Below are positions 25,744 through 34,647 of a stretch of 64,000 nt of DNA, one piece after another. The position numbers and the translations under genes were made by a program. The first letter of the stretch is position 1. Every line of letters starts with the position of its first letter. The notes under the pieces are model-generated. The model saw only the letters and a program-made list of their open reading frames with translations, made no database searches and had not been told where the DNA came from. Origin of the DNA: Gracilibacillus salitolerans (GTDB lineage Bacteria > Bacillota > Bacilli > Bacillales > Amphibacillaceae); the NCBI RefSeq assembly GCF_009650095.1, contig NZ_CP045915.1:3162001-3226000 (forward strand). The letters run 5' to 3'.

Positions 25744-27081
25744 ATGGAAAGTGAACAAGCTGTCTTTTACAGCCGACTATTAACCGAATTAACACTTTCA
25801 TTCCATATTATATATGCAACGATTGGTGTGGGGATTCCTTTTCTGATATTTCTAACACAGTGGCTCGGAATAAAGAAACAAGATGAGCACTACATTTTAT
25901 TAGCCAGAAGATGGACAAGAGGTTTCATCATCACCGTTGCTGTTGGAGTCGTTACTGGAACGGCGATTGGATTACAGCTTAACCTATTATGGCCTACCTT
26001 TATGGAGTTAGCAGGAAATGTAATAGCTCTTCCGTTATTTATGGAAACGTTCGCCTTCTTCTTCGAGGCTATTTTTCTTGGTATTTATCTATATACATGG
26101 GACAGATTTCGTGATCAGCGCAAGCACATGTTACTGTTACTCCCTGTAGCAATAGGAGCGTCTTTTTCTGCAATTTTTATTACGATGGTAAATGCTTTTA
26201 TGAATGCACCGCAAGGATTTGAATTAATGAATGGGGAATTCATTAATGTCGAACCACTCGTTGCCATGTTTAACCCTGCCATGCCGACAAAAGTTGCTCA
26301 TGTTGTAGCAACGGCATATATGACTTCAGCATTTGTATTAGCAGCGATTGGCGCCTTCCGTCTGCTAAGAGGCTCTAATCATATCTATCATAAAAAGGCC
26401 CTTTTACTGACGCTGAAAGTTGGACTAGTTTTCTCGATTGCGTCTGCTATTATCGGAGATTTTGCTGGTAAATATCTCGCAGAATACCAGCCTGAAAAGC
26501 TGGCAGCAATGGAATGGCACTTTGAAACAGAAGAACAGGCATCCCTAACATTGCTGGGATTTTTAACCAATGGTGAAGAGATTACATTTTCCATAGAAGT
26601 TCCTTACGCATTAAGTATACTTGCCCACGGAAATCCGAATGCAGAAGTAATAGGCTTGGACCAGTTCGCTGAGGATGAAATCCCTCCGCTCTATATCCAT
26701 TATTTGTTTAATATTATGGTGATTATCGGCATGATTACAATGATAATCGCACTATTTTACATTGTTGGTAATGCCTTGAATAGAACATTTATTAGAAGCA
26801 GATTCTTTCTATGGCTAATAGTAAGTACAGGACCATTATCGATGCTTGCTATTGAAGCGGGATGGTGGTTAGCTGAGGTCGGCAGACAGCCATGGGTATT
26901 ACGTGGCATTTTACGCACAGAAAATGCCGCCACGACTAGTAATCATGTTGATTTAATGCTTTTACTCTTTATTGGATTATATATAGTACTCGGATTAGCA
27001 AGTGTTATTGTATTAACCCGAATGTTTAAAAACAATCCAGTAGAGCAAGAAATAGTAGATCATCAAAGAATTGGAAGGTGA
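25744..27081 (+). CDS. cydA: Cytochrome bd-type quinol oxidase subunit I
   Basis: 445 residues, about nine membrane segments. N-terminal heme ligand H21 in LTLSFHIIYATIG; second heme-region histidine in KVAHVVATAYM; the conserved GRQPW segment (EVGRQPWVLRG) near the C-terminal third. The Q-loop is short, as in the YthA/CIO branch of Bacilli, so this is probably the second, cyanide-tolerant type rather than the main CydA. Oxidises menaquinol and reduces oxygen to water without pumping. In an operon small peptide-cydA-cydB-cydS; its stop overlaps cydB by 4 bases. Confidence 0.94.
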   Translation: MESEQAVFYSRLLTELTLSFHIIYATIGVGIPFLIFLTQWLGIKKQDEHYILLARRWTRGFIITVAVGVVTGTAIGLQLNLLWPTFMELAGNVIALPLFMETFAFFFEAIFLGIYLYTWDRFRDQRKHMLLLLPVAIGASFSAIFITMVNAFMNAPQGFELMNGEFINVEPLVAMFNPAMPTKVAHVVATAYMTSAFVLAAIGAFRLLRGSNHIYHKKALLLTLKVGLVFSIASAIIGDFAGKYLAEYQPEKLAAMEWHFETEEQASLTLLGFLTNGEEITFSIEVPYALSILAHGNPNAEVIGLDQFAEDEIPPLYIHYLFNIMVIIGMITMIIALFYIVGNALNRTFIRSRFFLWLIVSTGPLSMLAIEAGWWLAEVGRQPWVLRGILRTENAATTSNHVDLMLLLFIGLYIVLGLASVIVLTRMFKNNPVEQEIVDHQRIGR

Positions 27082-28103
27082 GCTATGTGTCCTATGAAAT
27101 CATTGGCATTGTTGTGCTCTGGCTATTTCTATATGGATATATAATTGTTGCTTCAATCGATTTTGGAGCAGGATTCTTTCATGCATATAGCGTCTTAACC
27201 AATAAGCATCATATCATTAGTAACATTGTACAACGTTATCTTTCACCAGTCTGGGAGGTCACCAATGTCTTTCTCGTCTTTTTCTTTGTTGGGATTGTAG
27301 GATTCTTTCCTAGTACAGCTTATTATTATGGAACCGTATTATTAGTACCTGCAAGTTTGTCTCTCATCTTATTAGCGATTCGAGGATCTTATTATGCTTT
27401 CACTACTTACGGTAAATTAAAGAGTAATTTGTGGACTTACTTATATGGTTTTTCCGGCTTATTAATTCCGGCATCGCTCTCGATCGTATTGACAATCTCT
27501 GAAGGTGGATTTATCAAAGAAGGCAATAATGAACTTACTTTGCAATATGCATCCCTGTTTTCAAGCCCTTTAACATGGAGTATCGTGATCTTAAGTTTAA
27601 CCTCCATACTTTATATTTCTGCTGTTTTTCTAACCTGGTATGCCAATAAGGCTAAAGATCTAGCAGCAACTGCCCTATTGCGGAGATATGCTTTAATATG
27701 GGCTGGGCCAGCTATTATTACCGCTACTGGTATAATTGTGGAATTGCGGACACATAATCCGGTTCATTATCACAGAATGCTCGATTTATGGTGGATGTTT
27801 GCTCTCTCAGGAATATTGTTTATCTCCACAGTGTATTTGATTTGGCGGAAAAAATCTTACGGTCTTGCTTTTTTCTTACTGACTGGACAATTTTTTATTG
27901 CTTTCTATGCTTATGGACTTTCCCATTATCCTTACCTGTTGTATCCTTACTTGACGATAGAAGAAGGTTTTACTAGCGAAGGAATGGCTCTTGCTTTAAT
28001 TATTGCTTTTATTGCAGGTCTCTGCTTATTGCTCCCTTCTTTATGGTTATTATTACGTCTTTTTCTATTTAATAAAGATTATGTGGAAGGGAAGATAAAG
28101 TGA
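27078..28103 (+). CDS. cydB: Cytochrome bd-type quinol oxidase subunit II
   Basis: 341 residues, GTG start overlapping the cydA stop (GTGA), with GGAAG as ribosome site. Eight to nine membrane segments; the N-terminal segment (LWLFLYGYIIVASIDFGAGFF) carries the aspartate and glycines conserved in CydB. Structural partner of subunit I. YthB-like. Confidence 0.92.
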   Translation: MSYVSYEIIGIVVLWLFLYGYIIVASIDFGAGFFHAYSVLTNKHHIISNIVQRYLSPVWEVTNVFLVFFFVGIVGFFPSTAYYYGTVLLVPASLSLILLAIRGSYYAFTTYGKLKSNLWTYLYGFSGLLIPASLSIVLTISEGGFIKEGNNELTLQYASLFSSPLTWSIVILSLTSILYISAVFLTWYANKAKDLAATALLRRYALIWAGPAIITATGIIVELRTHNPVHYHRMLDLWWMFALSGILFISTVYLIWRKKSYGLAFFLLTGQFFIAFYAYGLSHYPYLLYPYLTIEEGFTSEGMALALIIAFIAGLCLLLPSLWLLLRLFLFNKDYVEGKIK

Positions 28104-28180
28104 AACTTCCAACCTTGCCTTATTAGCTTTTCTCAGTCTGGAAGTGGGATACTTACGGATGTTTAGTAGGAGGGAAAAAT

Positions 28181-28279
28181 ATGAATGAATTTCTATACTT
28201 TTATGCACCATTTATTATCATTATCATCAGTATTATCTTCACGTTCTGGTTTATCTCAAAAGATACGAGAATAAAATAA
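28181..28279 (+). CDS. cydS: CydS-like small subunit of bd oxidase
   Basis: 32 residues starting MNEFLYFYAPFI after a strong AGGAGGGAAAAAT site. One membrane helix preceded by a short N terminus with the YAP motif and ending FWFISKDTRIK. From memory this layout, with FL..YAP then a helix and a charged end, matches Geobacillus CydS, the single-helix subunit that stabilises heme b558 in the bd oxidase structure. It lies 77 bases after cydB and before the shared terminator. Too short for usual gene callers. Confidence 0.8.
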   Translation: MNEFLYFYAPFIIIIISIIFTFWFISKDTRIK

Positions 28280-28363
28280 CATACTTAGCACTCCAAAAGA
28301 ATGAAAGAAAGCAAATCCATATGAGAGTTACTTCGAGGGTATGTATTTTGTGTACCATACTTT

Positions 28364-28403
28364 AAAAAACCAGGCTTGATATTTTTCCCAAGCCTGGTTT
28401 TTT
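28364..28403. terminator. Bidirectional terminator between cyd operon and tyrS
   Basis: AAAACCAGGCTTG (28366-28378) pairs with CAAGCCTGGTTTT (28389-28401), with A/T runs on both sides, serving both converging units. Confidence 0.9.
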
Positions 28404-28413
28404 CCTATATCAT

Positions 28414-29685
28414 TTAAAATCGAATTAAGAAGTATTTTTTCTTTCCTCTTCTAATGATCGTAAATTTATCCTCAATACGGTCTTGATCTGTTAATTGATG
28501 TGTTAATTCCTGATTTCTTATGCCATTAATGTAAATGGCACCATTCTTAATATCTTCTCGTGCTTGACGCTTGGAAGAGGAGATATTAGCTTCCACTAAT
28601 AAATCAATTAGACCAATTTCTTTATTTTCGAGGGTGACAGAAGGAACATCTTTAAATCCTTGCTCTATTTCTGCAGCATTCAAGCTTGTTAAATCACCGC
28701 TGAATAAAGCTTCTGTGATTTTCTGTGCTTGCGTTAACGCTTCTTCGCCATGAACAAGTTTGGTCATTTCTTCTGCCAAGCGTTTATGCGGGATACGTTT
28801 TTCCGGAGCTTCTTCTAACTCTTTCTCTAAAGCTGCTATTTCATCAAAATCAATAAACGTAAAGTATTTAATAAAACGGATTACATCACGGTCATCCGTA
28901 TTAATCCAGAATTGGTAAAATTCATATGGTGTTGTTTTCTCCGGATTAAGCCATACTGCACCACCAGCAGTTTTACCGAATTTGGTTCCATCGCTCTTTG
29001 TAATCAAAGGTACGGTTAAACCGTATACTTCTGCTTCTTCTTCCTCATTTTCAAATCGTTTACGACGGATTAACTCCATACCAGCAGTGATGTTTCCCCA
29101 TTGATCACTACCACCAATTTGAAGTGTACAATTTTCTTTTTCGTACAAATTGAGAAAGTCGAACGATTGTAGCATCATGTAACTGAATTCTGTAAAGGTA
29201 ATACCATTTTCGAGTCTGGATTCTACAGAATCTTTAGCCAGCATATAGTTGATACTGAAGTGTTTACCAATATCACGCAAAAATTCAATAAACGTCATCG
29301 TCGATAACCATTCATGATTATTTCGAGCTACCGCACTGTTTTCCCCTTGATCAAAATTTAAGATACTTGCCAGTTGTTCTTTGATTTTTTCACTGAAGCC
29401 TTTTACTACTTCTGGACTATTTAGAGATCTTTCTGTAGAACGGCCACTCGGATCACCAATTAATCCTGTTCCCCCACCAATTAAAGCAATCGGACGATGA
29501 CCAGCTTTTTGGAATCTTTTCAACATTAAAACCGGTAACAGATGTCCAATATGTAAGCTGTCAGCTGTTGGATCAAAACCACAGTAAAGGGTGACAAGAT
29601 TGTTATCTAAATGTTTTCTTAATCCATCGTCATCTGTTGTCTGTTGAATCAGGTCTCTTTTTGAAAGTTCATCTAAAATATGCAT
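28414..29685 (-). CDS. tyrS: Tyrosyl-tRNA synthetase
   Basis: 423 residues, normal length. Class I catalytic domain with HIGH-like motif HIGHLLPV (around residues 41-48) and KMSKS-like KFGKT (around 231), followed by the C-terminal S4-like domain (ISSSKRQAREDIKNGAIYING). Charges tRNA-Tyr. Preceded by a tyrosine T-box leader, so uncharged tRNA-Tyr should relieve termination. Lies next to the cyd operon instead of next to rpsD as in B. subtilis. Confidence 0.98.
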   Translation of the reverse strand: MHILDELSKRDLIQQTTDDDGLRKHLDNNLVTLYCGFDPTADSLHIGHLLPVLMLKRFQKAGHRPIALIGGGTGLIGDPSGRSTERSLNSPEVVKGFSEKIKEQLASILNFDQGENSAVARNNHEWLSTMTFIEFLRDIGKHFSINYMLAKDSVESRLENGITFTEFSYMMLQSFDFLNLYEKENCTLQIGGSDQWGNITAGMELIRRKRFENEEEEAEVYGLTVPLITKSDGTKFGKTAGGAVWLNPEKTTPYEFYQFWINTDDRDVIRFIKYFTFIDFDEIAALEKELEEAPEKRIPHKRLAEEMTKLVHGEEALTQAQKITEALFSGDLTSLNAAEIEQGFKDVPSVTLENKEIGLIDLLVEANISSSKRQAREDIKNGAIYINGIRNQELTHQLTDQDRIEDKFTIIRRGKKKYFLIRF

Positions 29686-29734
29686 TTTAACAACACTCCT
29701 TATTTATTTTCATTCGTTAAAAGAAAAAAATCCA

Positions 29735-29960
29735 TAAAAAAACTCCCCCCTCATAATAAGGGACGAGATGCTTCGCGGTACCACCCTTGTTGCAATTCAC
29801 ATGAACTGCCACTTAAGGATATAACGATGAGACCACACCGTCTTCATTCTACATGAAGAAACTCCGGAACGTAATTCATGGTAAGATTTTTTACTAGCTT
29901 TCACCAACCGCCAGCTCTCTAAAAAAGTGAATCTTCCATTACTTCAAACCATCATTGTTT
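29735..29960 (-). promoter_or_regulatory. Tyrosine T-box riboswitch leader
   Basis: Stem I with the AG-bulge (GAGAGCTGGCGG) and a specifier loop containing TAC, a tyrosine codon (complement at 29871-29873); the T-box sequence AAGGGTGGTACCGCG (complement near 29774-29788), whose UGGU can pair with tRNA ACCA; and a terminator (GTCCCTT…AGGGGGGAG then a T run) ending near 29740. The UAC specifier matches the downstream tyrS. Confidence 0.95.
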
Positions 29961-29984
29961 TATGGATGTTTAATTGTTATATCA

Positions 29985-30013
29985 TTATTAGCATATTCAT
30001 AATAAAAATGCAA
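29985..30013 (-). promoter_or_regulatory. Probable SigA promoter of the tyrS T-box transcript
   Basis: On the minus strand TTGCAT, 17 bases, then TGC-TAATAA (extended -10). It lies just upstream of the T-box leader. Confidence 0.55.
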
Positions 30014-30054
30014 TATATTTTTTATTAATTTCTATAAAAACTGTTTGACGGCTG

Positions 30055-30063
30055 TGCTATAAT
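30055..30063 (+). promoter_or_regulatory. Extended -10 promoter of the class A PBP gene
   Basis: TGC-TATAAT with consensus -10 at 30058-30063 and a TG extension. No good -35 at 17 bases. Transcript would have a leader of about 24 bases containing AGGAGG. Confidence 0.6.
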
Positions 30064-30093
30064 ATGTAGTGGAATATTTAGGAGGTAATCTAA

Positions 30094-33087
30094 ATGAATA
30101 CAAAAGATTTTTTTCATAATATATGGGAGCCTATGAAAGAAATTTGGAATAAAAAAATCATTCAAAAATCTACAAGGATCAGCTATCATATCATTTGGAA
30201 TATTGTTTTATTCTTTATAACGATTGGTATTATCGGAGGTTTTTTCCTTGGTGGTCTTGGTGCAGGTTACTTTGCATCATTAGTTGATAACGAAGAAATT
30301 CAAACGGAAGAACAAATGGCAAGTGCTATTTATAACTATGAGGAAACATCTGAATTATATTTCGCTGATAATGAGTTTCTATCAGACGTTAGTTCTGATT
30401 TATTACGAGATGAAACTTCCTTAGAAAATGTAAGTGAAGATGTAAAGAATGCTGTTATTGCCACAGAAGATGAGTATTTTGAAACACATAATGGTATCGT
30501 ACCGAAAGCGATTTTCCGTGCGGTTTTTCAAGAGGTAACGAATTCCTCAACTAAGACCGGTGGAAGTACATTAACACAACAAATTATTAAAAATCAAATT
30601 TTAACAAACGAAGTATCTTTTGAGCGAAAAGCAAAAGAAATGCTTTTAGCTATGCGATTAGAACGATTTTTTGAAAAAGATGACATATTAGAAGCTTATT
30701 TGAACATTGTACCTTTTGGCAGAAACTCTTCTGGCCAAAATATAGCAGGTATCCAAACAGCAGCCGAAGGGATATTCGATACAAATGCAGAAGATTTAAA
30801 ACTTCCACAAGCTGCTTTCATTGCTGGTCTTCCCCAAAGTCCATCTTATTATACCCCGTTCTTAAACGGTGGTGGTTTAAAAGATGAGAAAGATCTGGAG
30901 CCTGGGTTAAATCGTATGAAATCTGTTTTAAGCAGAATGTTAGAAGCTGGATACATTAGTGAAGAGGAATATCAAGAAGCGTTAGAATATGATATTGTAG
31001 CTGACTTTAAAGAGCCAGAAGATTCCGTTCTGGAAAAATATCCTTATTTAATGCGTGAATTACAAGATAGAGCTGTTGATATTTTAGTTGACGTTCTAGC
31101 TGAACAAGATGGGTATTCTAAAGAAGATATAGAATCCAGTTCGATTTTAAAAGAAGAATATACAATCAGGGCAAATCGTGAAATAGGGAGTAATGGTTAT
31201 AAAATACATTCTACCATTGATAAAGAAATATACGATGTTTTTCAAAAAATTGCCCGTGAATATGATAATTATGGAAGAGATAAACTAGCCAGAAATGAAA
31301 ACACTAAACAAGCTATTATGATTGAAGATCCGGATACTGGTGAAATGGTCCAATTAGGCGAACAACCTGTTCAGGTTGGAAGTGTACTGATTGAAAATAG
31401 TACAGGAAAAATATTAAGTTTTGTCGGTGGACGTGATTTTGAAATATCTGAACAAAACCATGCAACAAATGTAAAACGGCAAACTGGTAGTACGATGAAA
31501 CCTCTCGCTGGATATGGACCAGCAATGGAATTAGGTGTCGTACAGCCAGGTTCAGTCATTGCCGATGTGGAGAAAGACTTTGGAGGTTATACACCAAGTA
31601 ACTATTCTCTACGCTATTATGGATTAACATCAGTCAGAGAAGCATTATATCGATCACATAACGCTACGGCTGTTACTGTTTTTAACAAAATCAAAGGTCC
31701 AGAGCTTGCGAGAAACTTCTTATGGAAAATGGGCTTAAATGATATAACGGAAGAACAAAGTAGCTATACTGCAACTGTATTAGGTACTCTTGATTTAACT
31801 GTAGAAGAGAATACGAATGCTTATGCAACATTTGGAAACTTAGGTGAGTTTGTAGATGGGTATATGATTGACAAAATCGAAACCAAAGATGGTGAAGTTA
31901 TTTATCAACATGAATCCGAACCTGTTGAAGTATTTAGTCCACAAACAAGTTATTTGATGATTGACATGATGCGGGATGTACTCACTAATGGTGCAGGTAC
32001 AGGTACTGCTGCAAGAGCCAATTTAGCGAATAAAAATGTGGATTGGGCAGGAAAAACAGGTACAACTAGTGATTATCGAGATACATGGTTTGTTGCCACA
32101 AATCCGAATGTAACCCTAAGTAGTTGGATGGGCTATGACTATAAACAACAATTGGATAAAGACGGTTATAGTACCCGTAATAATGCATTCTGGGCAAAAC
32201 TAGTCAATGCGGCAACTGAAATCCGCCCTGACTTAATGGCACCTTCTCAAAAATTCGAGAGTCCTGGTGGTATTGTTTCGAGATCATATTGTGCTGTCTC
32301 AGGTCTATTACCATCAGATGAATGCAGTGAACTTGGATTAGTTCAAACAGATATTTATAATGCTGATTATGTACCAACAAAGCAAGATTATAGTCTCATT
32401 AAAGAAAATTATGCAACTATTGATGGTGACGTAGTACTTGCTGGTGAAAATACGCCGGATGAATTTTCAGATGGTGATGGTGTCAGCTTTAATCCTGAAT
32501 GGTTAGAGGATATGGGCTATAATAAGTTGGCAAATATTAAGCAACTTACTGCAGGTAAATCCGGCGCTTGGGAAAAAATTAAATATCCAAGTGATGATAA
32601 CGAGGTCAAAAATAATGATAAAGAACCAAATGCGCCTACTTCCTTAAAATTAAATAATCAGAAACTGAATTGGAAGAAATCAAACAGTTCTGATGTAGTA
32701 GGTTATCGTATTTATCGAGCAAGCAATCCTGATGATGAGAATTTCCAACGAATTGGCTCTACCACCAACACATCGTTTACTATTCCAGGAAGCGATGCTG
32801 TTTACCATGTTAGAGCGGTAGATTACTTTGGACAAGAATCTAAACCAAGTAACGTAGTTGAAAAAGGAGATTTCTCTGAACCAGAAGAAGATGAAGAAGA
32901 TAAAAAAGATGAAGAAAAACCTAAAAAGAAGCAAAATAACAACAATTCTGATAACAATGACTCTAATAGTAACAATGATAACTCTGACGGAAATAATAAT
33001 AACAATAATGAAAATTCCGATGACGATGCTGAGACTGAACCCGATTCAGAGTCTGAACCAGAGTCAGAAGATAGTGACAATAATTAA
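30094..33087 (+). CDS. Class A penicillin-binding protein with C-terminal fibronectin-like and acidic tail
   Basis: 997 residues. N-terminal cytoplasmic part, one membrane span (about 32-62), GT51 glycosyltransferase (about 90-270) with the catalytic E125 in ATEDEYFETHNG and STLTQQIIKN, then the transpeptidase with S466-TMK, SHN (in RSHNATAV) and K654-TGT. After it comes a fibronectin type III-like domain (about 845-925) and a 70-residue tail rich in Asp, Asn, Glu and Ser with long N and D runs. Polymerises and cross-links peptidoglycan. Stands where B. subtilis has acsA, between tyrS and acuA. Strong AGGAGGTAATCTA site. The tail codons may be prone to slippage. Confidence 0.95.
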   Translation: MNTKDFFHNIWEPMKEIWNKKIIQKSTRISYHIIWNIVLFFITIGIIGGFFLGGLGAGYFASLVDNEEIQTEEQMASAIYNYEETSELYFADNEFLSDVSSDLLRDETSLENVSEDVKNAVIATEDEYFETHNGIVPKAIFRAVFQEVTNSSTKTGGSTLTQQIIKNQILTNEVSFERKAKEMLLAMRLERFFEKDDILEAYLNIVPFGRNSSGQNIAGIQTAAEGIFDTNAEDLKLPQAAFIAGLPQSPSYYTPFLNGGGLKDEKDLEPGLNRMKSVLSRMLEAGYISEEEYQEALEYDIVADFKEPEDSVLEKYPYLMRELQDRAVDILVDVLAEQDGYSKEDIESSSILKEEYTIRANREIGSNGYKIHSTIDKEIYDVFQKIAREYDNYGRDKLARNENTKQAIMIEDPDTGEMVQLGEQPVQVGSVLIENSTGKILSFVGGRDFEISEQNHATNVKRQTGSTMKPLAGYGPAMELGVVQPGSVIADVEKDFGGYTPSNYSLRYYGLTSVREALYRSHNATAVTVFNKIKGPELARNFLWKMGLNDITEEQSSYTATVLGTLDLTVEENTNAYATFGNLGEFVDGYMIDKIETKDGEVIYQHESEPVEVFSPQTSYLMIDMMRDVLTNGAGTGTAARANLANKNVDWAGKTGTTSDYRDTWFVATNPNVTLSSWMGYDYKQQLDKDGYSTRNNAFWAKLVNAATEIRPDLMAPSQKFESPGGIVSRSYCAVSGLLPSDECSELGLVQTDIYNADYVPTKQDYSLIKENYATIDGDVVLAGENTPDEFSDGDGVSFNPEWLEDMGYNKLANIKQLTAGKSGAWEKIKYPSDDNEVKNNDKEPNAPTSLKLNNQKLNWKKSNSSDVVGYRIYRASNPDDENFQRIGSTTNTSFTIPGSDAVYHVRAVDYFGQESKPSNVVEKGDFSEPEEDEEDKKDEEKPKKKQNNNNSDNNDSNSNNDNSDGNNNNNNENSDDDAETEPDSESEPESEDSDNN

Positions 33088-33093
33088 GTACCA

Positions 33094-33131
33094 AAGAACT
33101 CTTATCCTAGAATGGATAAGAGTTCTTTTCT
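33094..33131 (+). terminator. Terminator of the PBP gene
   Basis: 14-bp perfect stem AAGAACTCTTATCC / GGATAAGAGTTCTT with a 6-base loop, followed by TTCTTT. Confidence 0.92.
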
Positions 33132-33204
33132 TTAGAATTAAAAAAGCAGAGATGTCCACACGTGGTCCCAGCAATTTGTAAATCTTCATCAAAGAAGACT
33201 AGCG

Positions 33205-33277
33205 ATAGATAAATAGAGCGAAAGTCGGTGGCTTAGGCGCCCTGGATCGAACCACCGATGAATCGCTTTATATCTAT
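33205..33277. repeat. Long imperfect hairpin upstream of acuA
   Basis: Nested arms ATAGATA/TATCTAT, AGCGA/TCGCT and TCGGTGG/CCACCGA enclose a GC-rich loop. It lies between a terminator and acuA and is not followed by a T run, so it is probably part of a dispersed intergenic element rather than a terminator. Confidence 0.55.
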
Positions 33278-33364
33278 GTGGTAACTTTGCGCTTTTCTAA
33301 CTGTTCACTAAAATCATTCTACGTTATAATGGTATAAATGGATTGACTAGGGGTGATAGAACTT

Positions 33365-33985
33365 GTGAAACACAATAAACAATACCAGTCCTTAAAAATC
33401 GACTCTGATACCACAAACATTCTTATTGAAGGACCTGTATCGTCTGAAAAACTTTCACGATTAACCATGCACGAGGCATTAACTGCTTTTCGGCCTCCAT
33501 ATGAGCAACTAGAAGCATTGAAGGAAATAGCTGATTTACCAGAAGGCAGAATCTTGATAGCAACAGTAAATCAAGAAATTATTGGCTATGTAACATATCT
33601 CCACCCTGATCCAATTGAAAGGTGGTCGAAATATCCCAAAGATAATATGTTAGAATTGGGAGCTATTGAAATAGCACCACAATATCGAGGTAATAAGCTA
33701 GGTTCACGTTTAATTGAAACTTCTATGATAGATGAAAATATGGAAAATTATATTATTATTTCTACCGAGTACTATTGGCATTGGGATTTAAATTATTCAG
33801 AATTAAGTGTGTGGGACTATCGAAAAATCATGGAAAAAATGATGAAAGCAGGTAGTCTGTATCCTGCACCTACAAATGAACCCGAGATAATGGCTCATCC
33901 TGCCAATTGTTTAATGGTTCGAATTGGAAAAAATGTCTCCAAAGAAGACCAAGAAAAATTTAAAAAACTAAGATTTCTTACTTAA
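33365..33985 (+). CDS. acuA: Acetoin utilization protein AcuA, protein acetyltransferase
   Basis: 206 residues from GTG 33365, preferred over a GTG four codons earlier because it has AGGGGTGATAGA upstream and gives the family start MKHNKQYQSLKI. GNAT fold with the acetyl-CoA loop in IEIAPQYRGNKLGSRLIE (about 98-115). In B. subtilis AcuA acetylates and inactivates acetyl-CoA synthetase AcsA, reversed by AcuC. First gene of acuABC; no acsA is adjacent here. Confidence 0.93.
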   Translation: MKHNKQYQSLKIDSDTTNILIEGPVSSEKLSRLTMHEALTAFRPPYEQLEALKEIADLPEGRILIATVNQEIIGYVTYLHPDPIERWSKYPKDNMLELGAIEIAPQYRGNKLGSRLIETSMIDENMENYIIISTEYYWHWDLNYSELSVWDYRKIMEKMMKAGSLYPAPTNEPEIMAHPANCLMVRIGKNVSKEDQEKFKKLRFLT

Positions 33986-33996
33986 GGAGTGGGCAA

Positions 33997-34647
33997 ATGT
34001 TAGTACAAGATATTATGAAAACTGAAGTAGTTACCTTATCACCCGATGCATCAGTTTCAGACGCCTTACAACTATTACAAAAGCACAGTATCCGTCATAT
34101 ACCTGTTATCAATCAAGATATGCATGTCGTAGGCATTGTTTCGGACCGTGACGTACGTGATGCCAGCCCGTCGATCTTAGATGATGAAATAAACAAACAA
34201 GTATTATCGAGACCCATTCACGCTATAATGACTACGCCTGTTATTACTACTCATCCATATGAATTCTTTGAAGAAGTCGCTACTATTTTCTATCAAAAAG
34301 AATTTGCATGCTTACCTGTAGTTAAAAACCATCAGCTAGTAGGAATGATTACAGAAAAAGATATGTTGTATGCTTTTATACAATTAACTGGTACTCATTC
34401 ACCTAGCACACAGCTTGAAATTAAAGTTCCGGATCGAATAGGCGTTTTATCAGATGTGTGTCAATACTTCACTAAAAGATATATTAAAATTGTATCCGTT
34501 TACATCTATCCGGATAATACTAATCCAGATTATAAAGTGCTTGTTTTTCGTATCCAAACAATGAATCCCATGCCGGTTGTTAAAGATTTTCAGCAATCTG
34601 AATATCAAATACTCTACCCATACAGGGAGGACCAAGATGAAATCTGA
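33997..34647 (+). CDS. acuB: AcuB, CBS-pair and ACT-like domain protein
   Basis: 216 residues. Two CBS motifs (about 1-60 and 75-135; SDALQLLQKHSIRHIPVIN and VGMITEKDMLYAF) that usually bind adenine nucleotides, then an ACT-like ligand domain (about 145-210). Thought to sense energy or acetyl metabolism in the acetoin/acetate pathway; exact role not known. AAGGAGTGGGCAA site; overlaps acuC by 11 bases. Confidence 0.92.
   Translation: MLVQDIMKTEVVTLSPDASVSDALQLLQKHSIRHIPVINQDMHVVGIVSDRDVRDASPSILDDEINKQVLSRPIHAIMTTPVITTHPYEFFEEVATIFYQKEFACLPVVKNHQLVGMITEKDMLYAFIQLTGTHSPSTQLEIKVPDRIGVLSDVCQYFTKRYIKIVSVYIYPDNTNPDYKVLVFRIQTMNPMPVVKDFQQSEYQILYPYREDQDEI

Noticed and set aside
30045..30063. TTGACG as a -35 for the PBP gene
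   Set aside because: It is only 7 bases from the -10; the TGC-TATAAT extended -10 explains the promoter better.
32823..33080. Serine-rich antisense frame and a lysine-rich shifted frame at the end of the PBP gene
   Set aside because: Shadows of the Asp/Asn-rich tail; no start signals.
33281..33340. Possible CcpA cre site before acuA
   Set aside because: AGAAAAGCGCAAAGTT-like sequence (minus strand) deviates too far from the cre consensus to support a call.
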